This document shows positions 63,860-64,000 of a stretch of 64,000 nucleotides of DNA, in pieces. This stretch comes from Candidatus Babelota bacterium (GTDB taxonomy: Bacteria > Babelota > Babeliae > Babelales > Babelaceae), in contig JABDCP010000001.1 of assembly GCA_013288045.1 (NCBI GenBank), forward strand, positions 75,736 to 139,735. Reading direction: 5' to 3'. Each line of letters begins with the position of its first letter. Within the stretch, counting starts at the first letter, position 1. The position numbers and the translations under genes are program-made. A model generated the notes under the pieces. That model was not told the origin of the DNA. It made no database searches and saw only the letters and a list, made by a program, of their open reading frames with translations.

Positions 63860-64000
63860 TAGCAGTTTTTGTGTTGTTTTATAATGTTGCGCAAGGCAAA
63901 CTGTTGTTTTTTAGGCAAAATTCGTAGAAACTTAGAATTGCTTCCTAGTTAGTGTAGCTTTAATAACTATCTTTCTCTCCCTTCAATAGTTATTAGACTT
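63860..64000 (+). ncRNA. Candidate structured RNA element, copy 3 (truncated by window end)
   Basis: From 63898 onward nearly identical to copy 2 (AACTGTTGTTTTTTAGGCAAAATTCGTAGAAACTTAGAATTGCTTCCTAGTTAGTGTAGCTTTAATAACTAT...). Confidence 0.65.

Overview
This 64-kb window looks like the chromosome of a host-associated, possibly obligately intracellular bacterium. A Tlc-type ATP/ADP translocase, many secreted proteins of unknown role, reduced repair enzymes and split ATP synthase genes resemble candidate phylum Dependentiae/TM6; that placement is inference only. Housekeeping content includes Nudix-murJ-lolD-like, lon-pfkB, atpD-atpC-herA-like, glnHPQ-like ABC transporter, a short uvrC, tlc, clpB-tpiA-secG-mlaE-mlaF, moxR, eno, phr, an M50 protease, mutY-like, M16 protease, partial comEC, type 4/5 UDG and nusA-infB. 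Accessory content includes an AbiEi/AbiEii toxin-antitoxin locus with two palindromic operator candidates, a HEPN/MNT module plus an orphan MNT paralogue, and a GspC/secretin/PilM/PilN-O cluster with three secretins. The first of these secretins is split by a G9 tract. Several secreted enzymes (papain-like, NlpC/P60, C11, methyltransferase) are also present. The most novel-looking signal is the ORF-poor ~1.7 kb after infB (62287-64000). It carries three diverged copies of a ~240-nt element with conserved hairpins. Differences between copies keep pairing and produce G.U wobbles only if the + strand is transcribed, suggesting an undescribed multicopy structured RNA that continues past the window edge. 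No CRISPR array, rRNA, transposase or convincing tRNA was seen.
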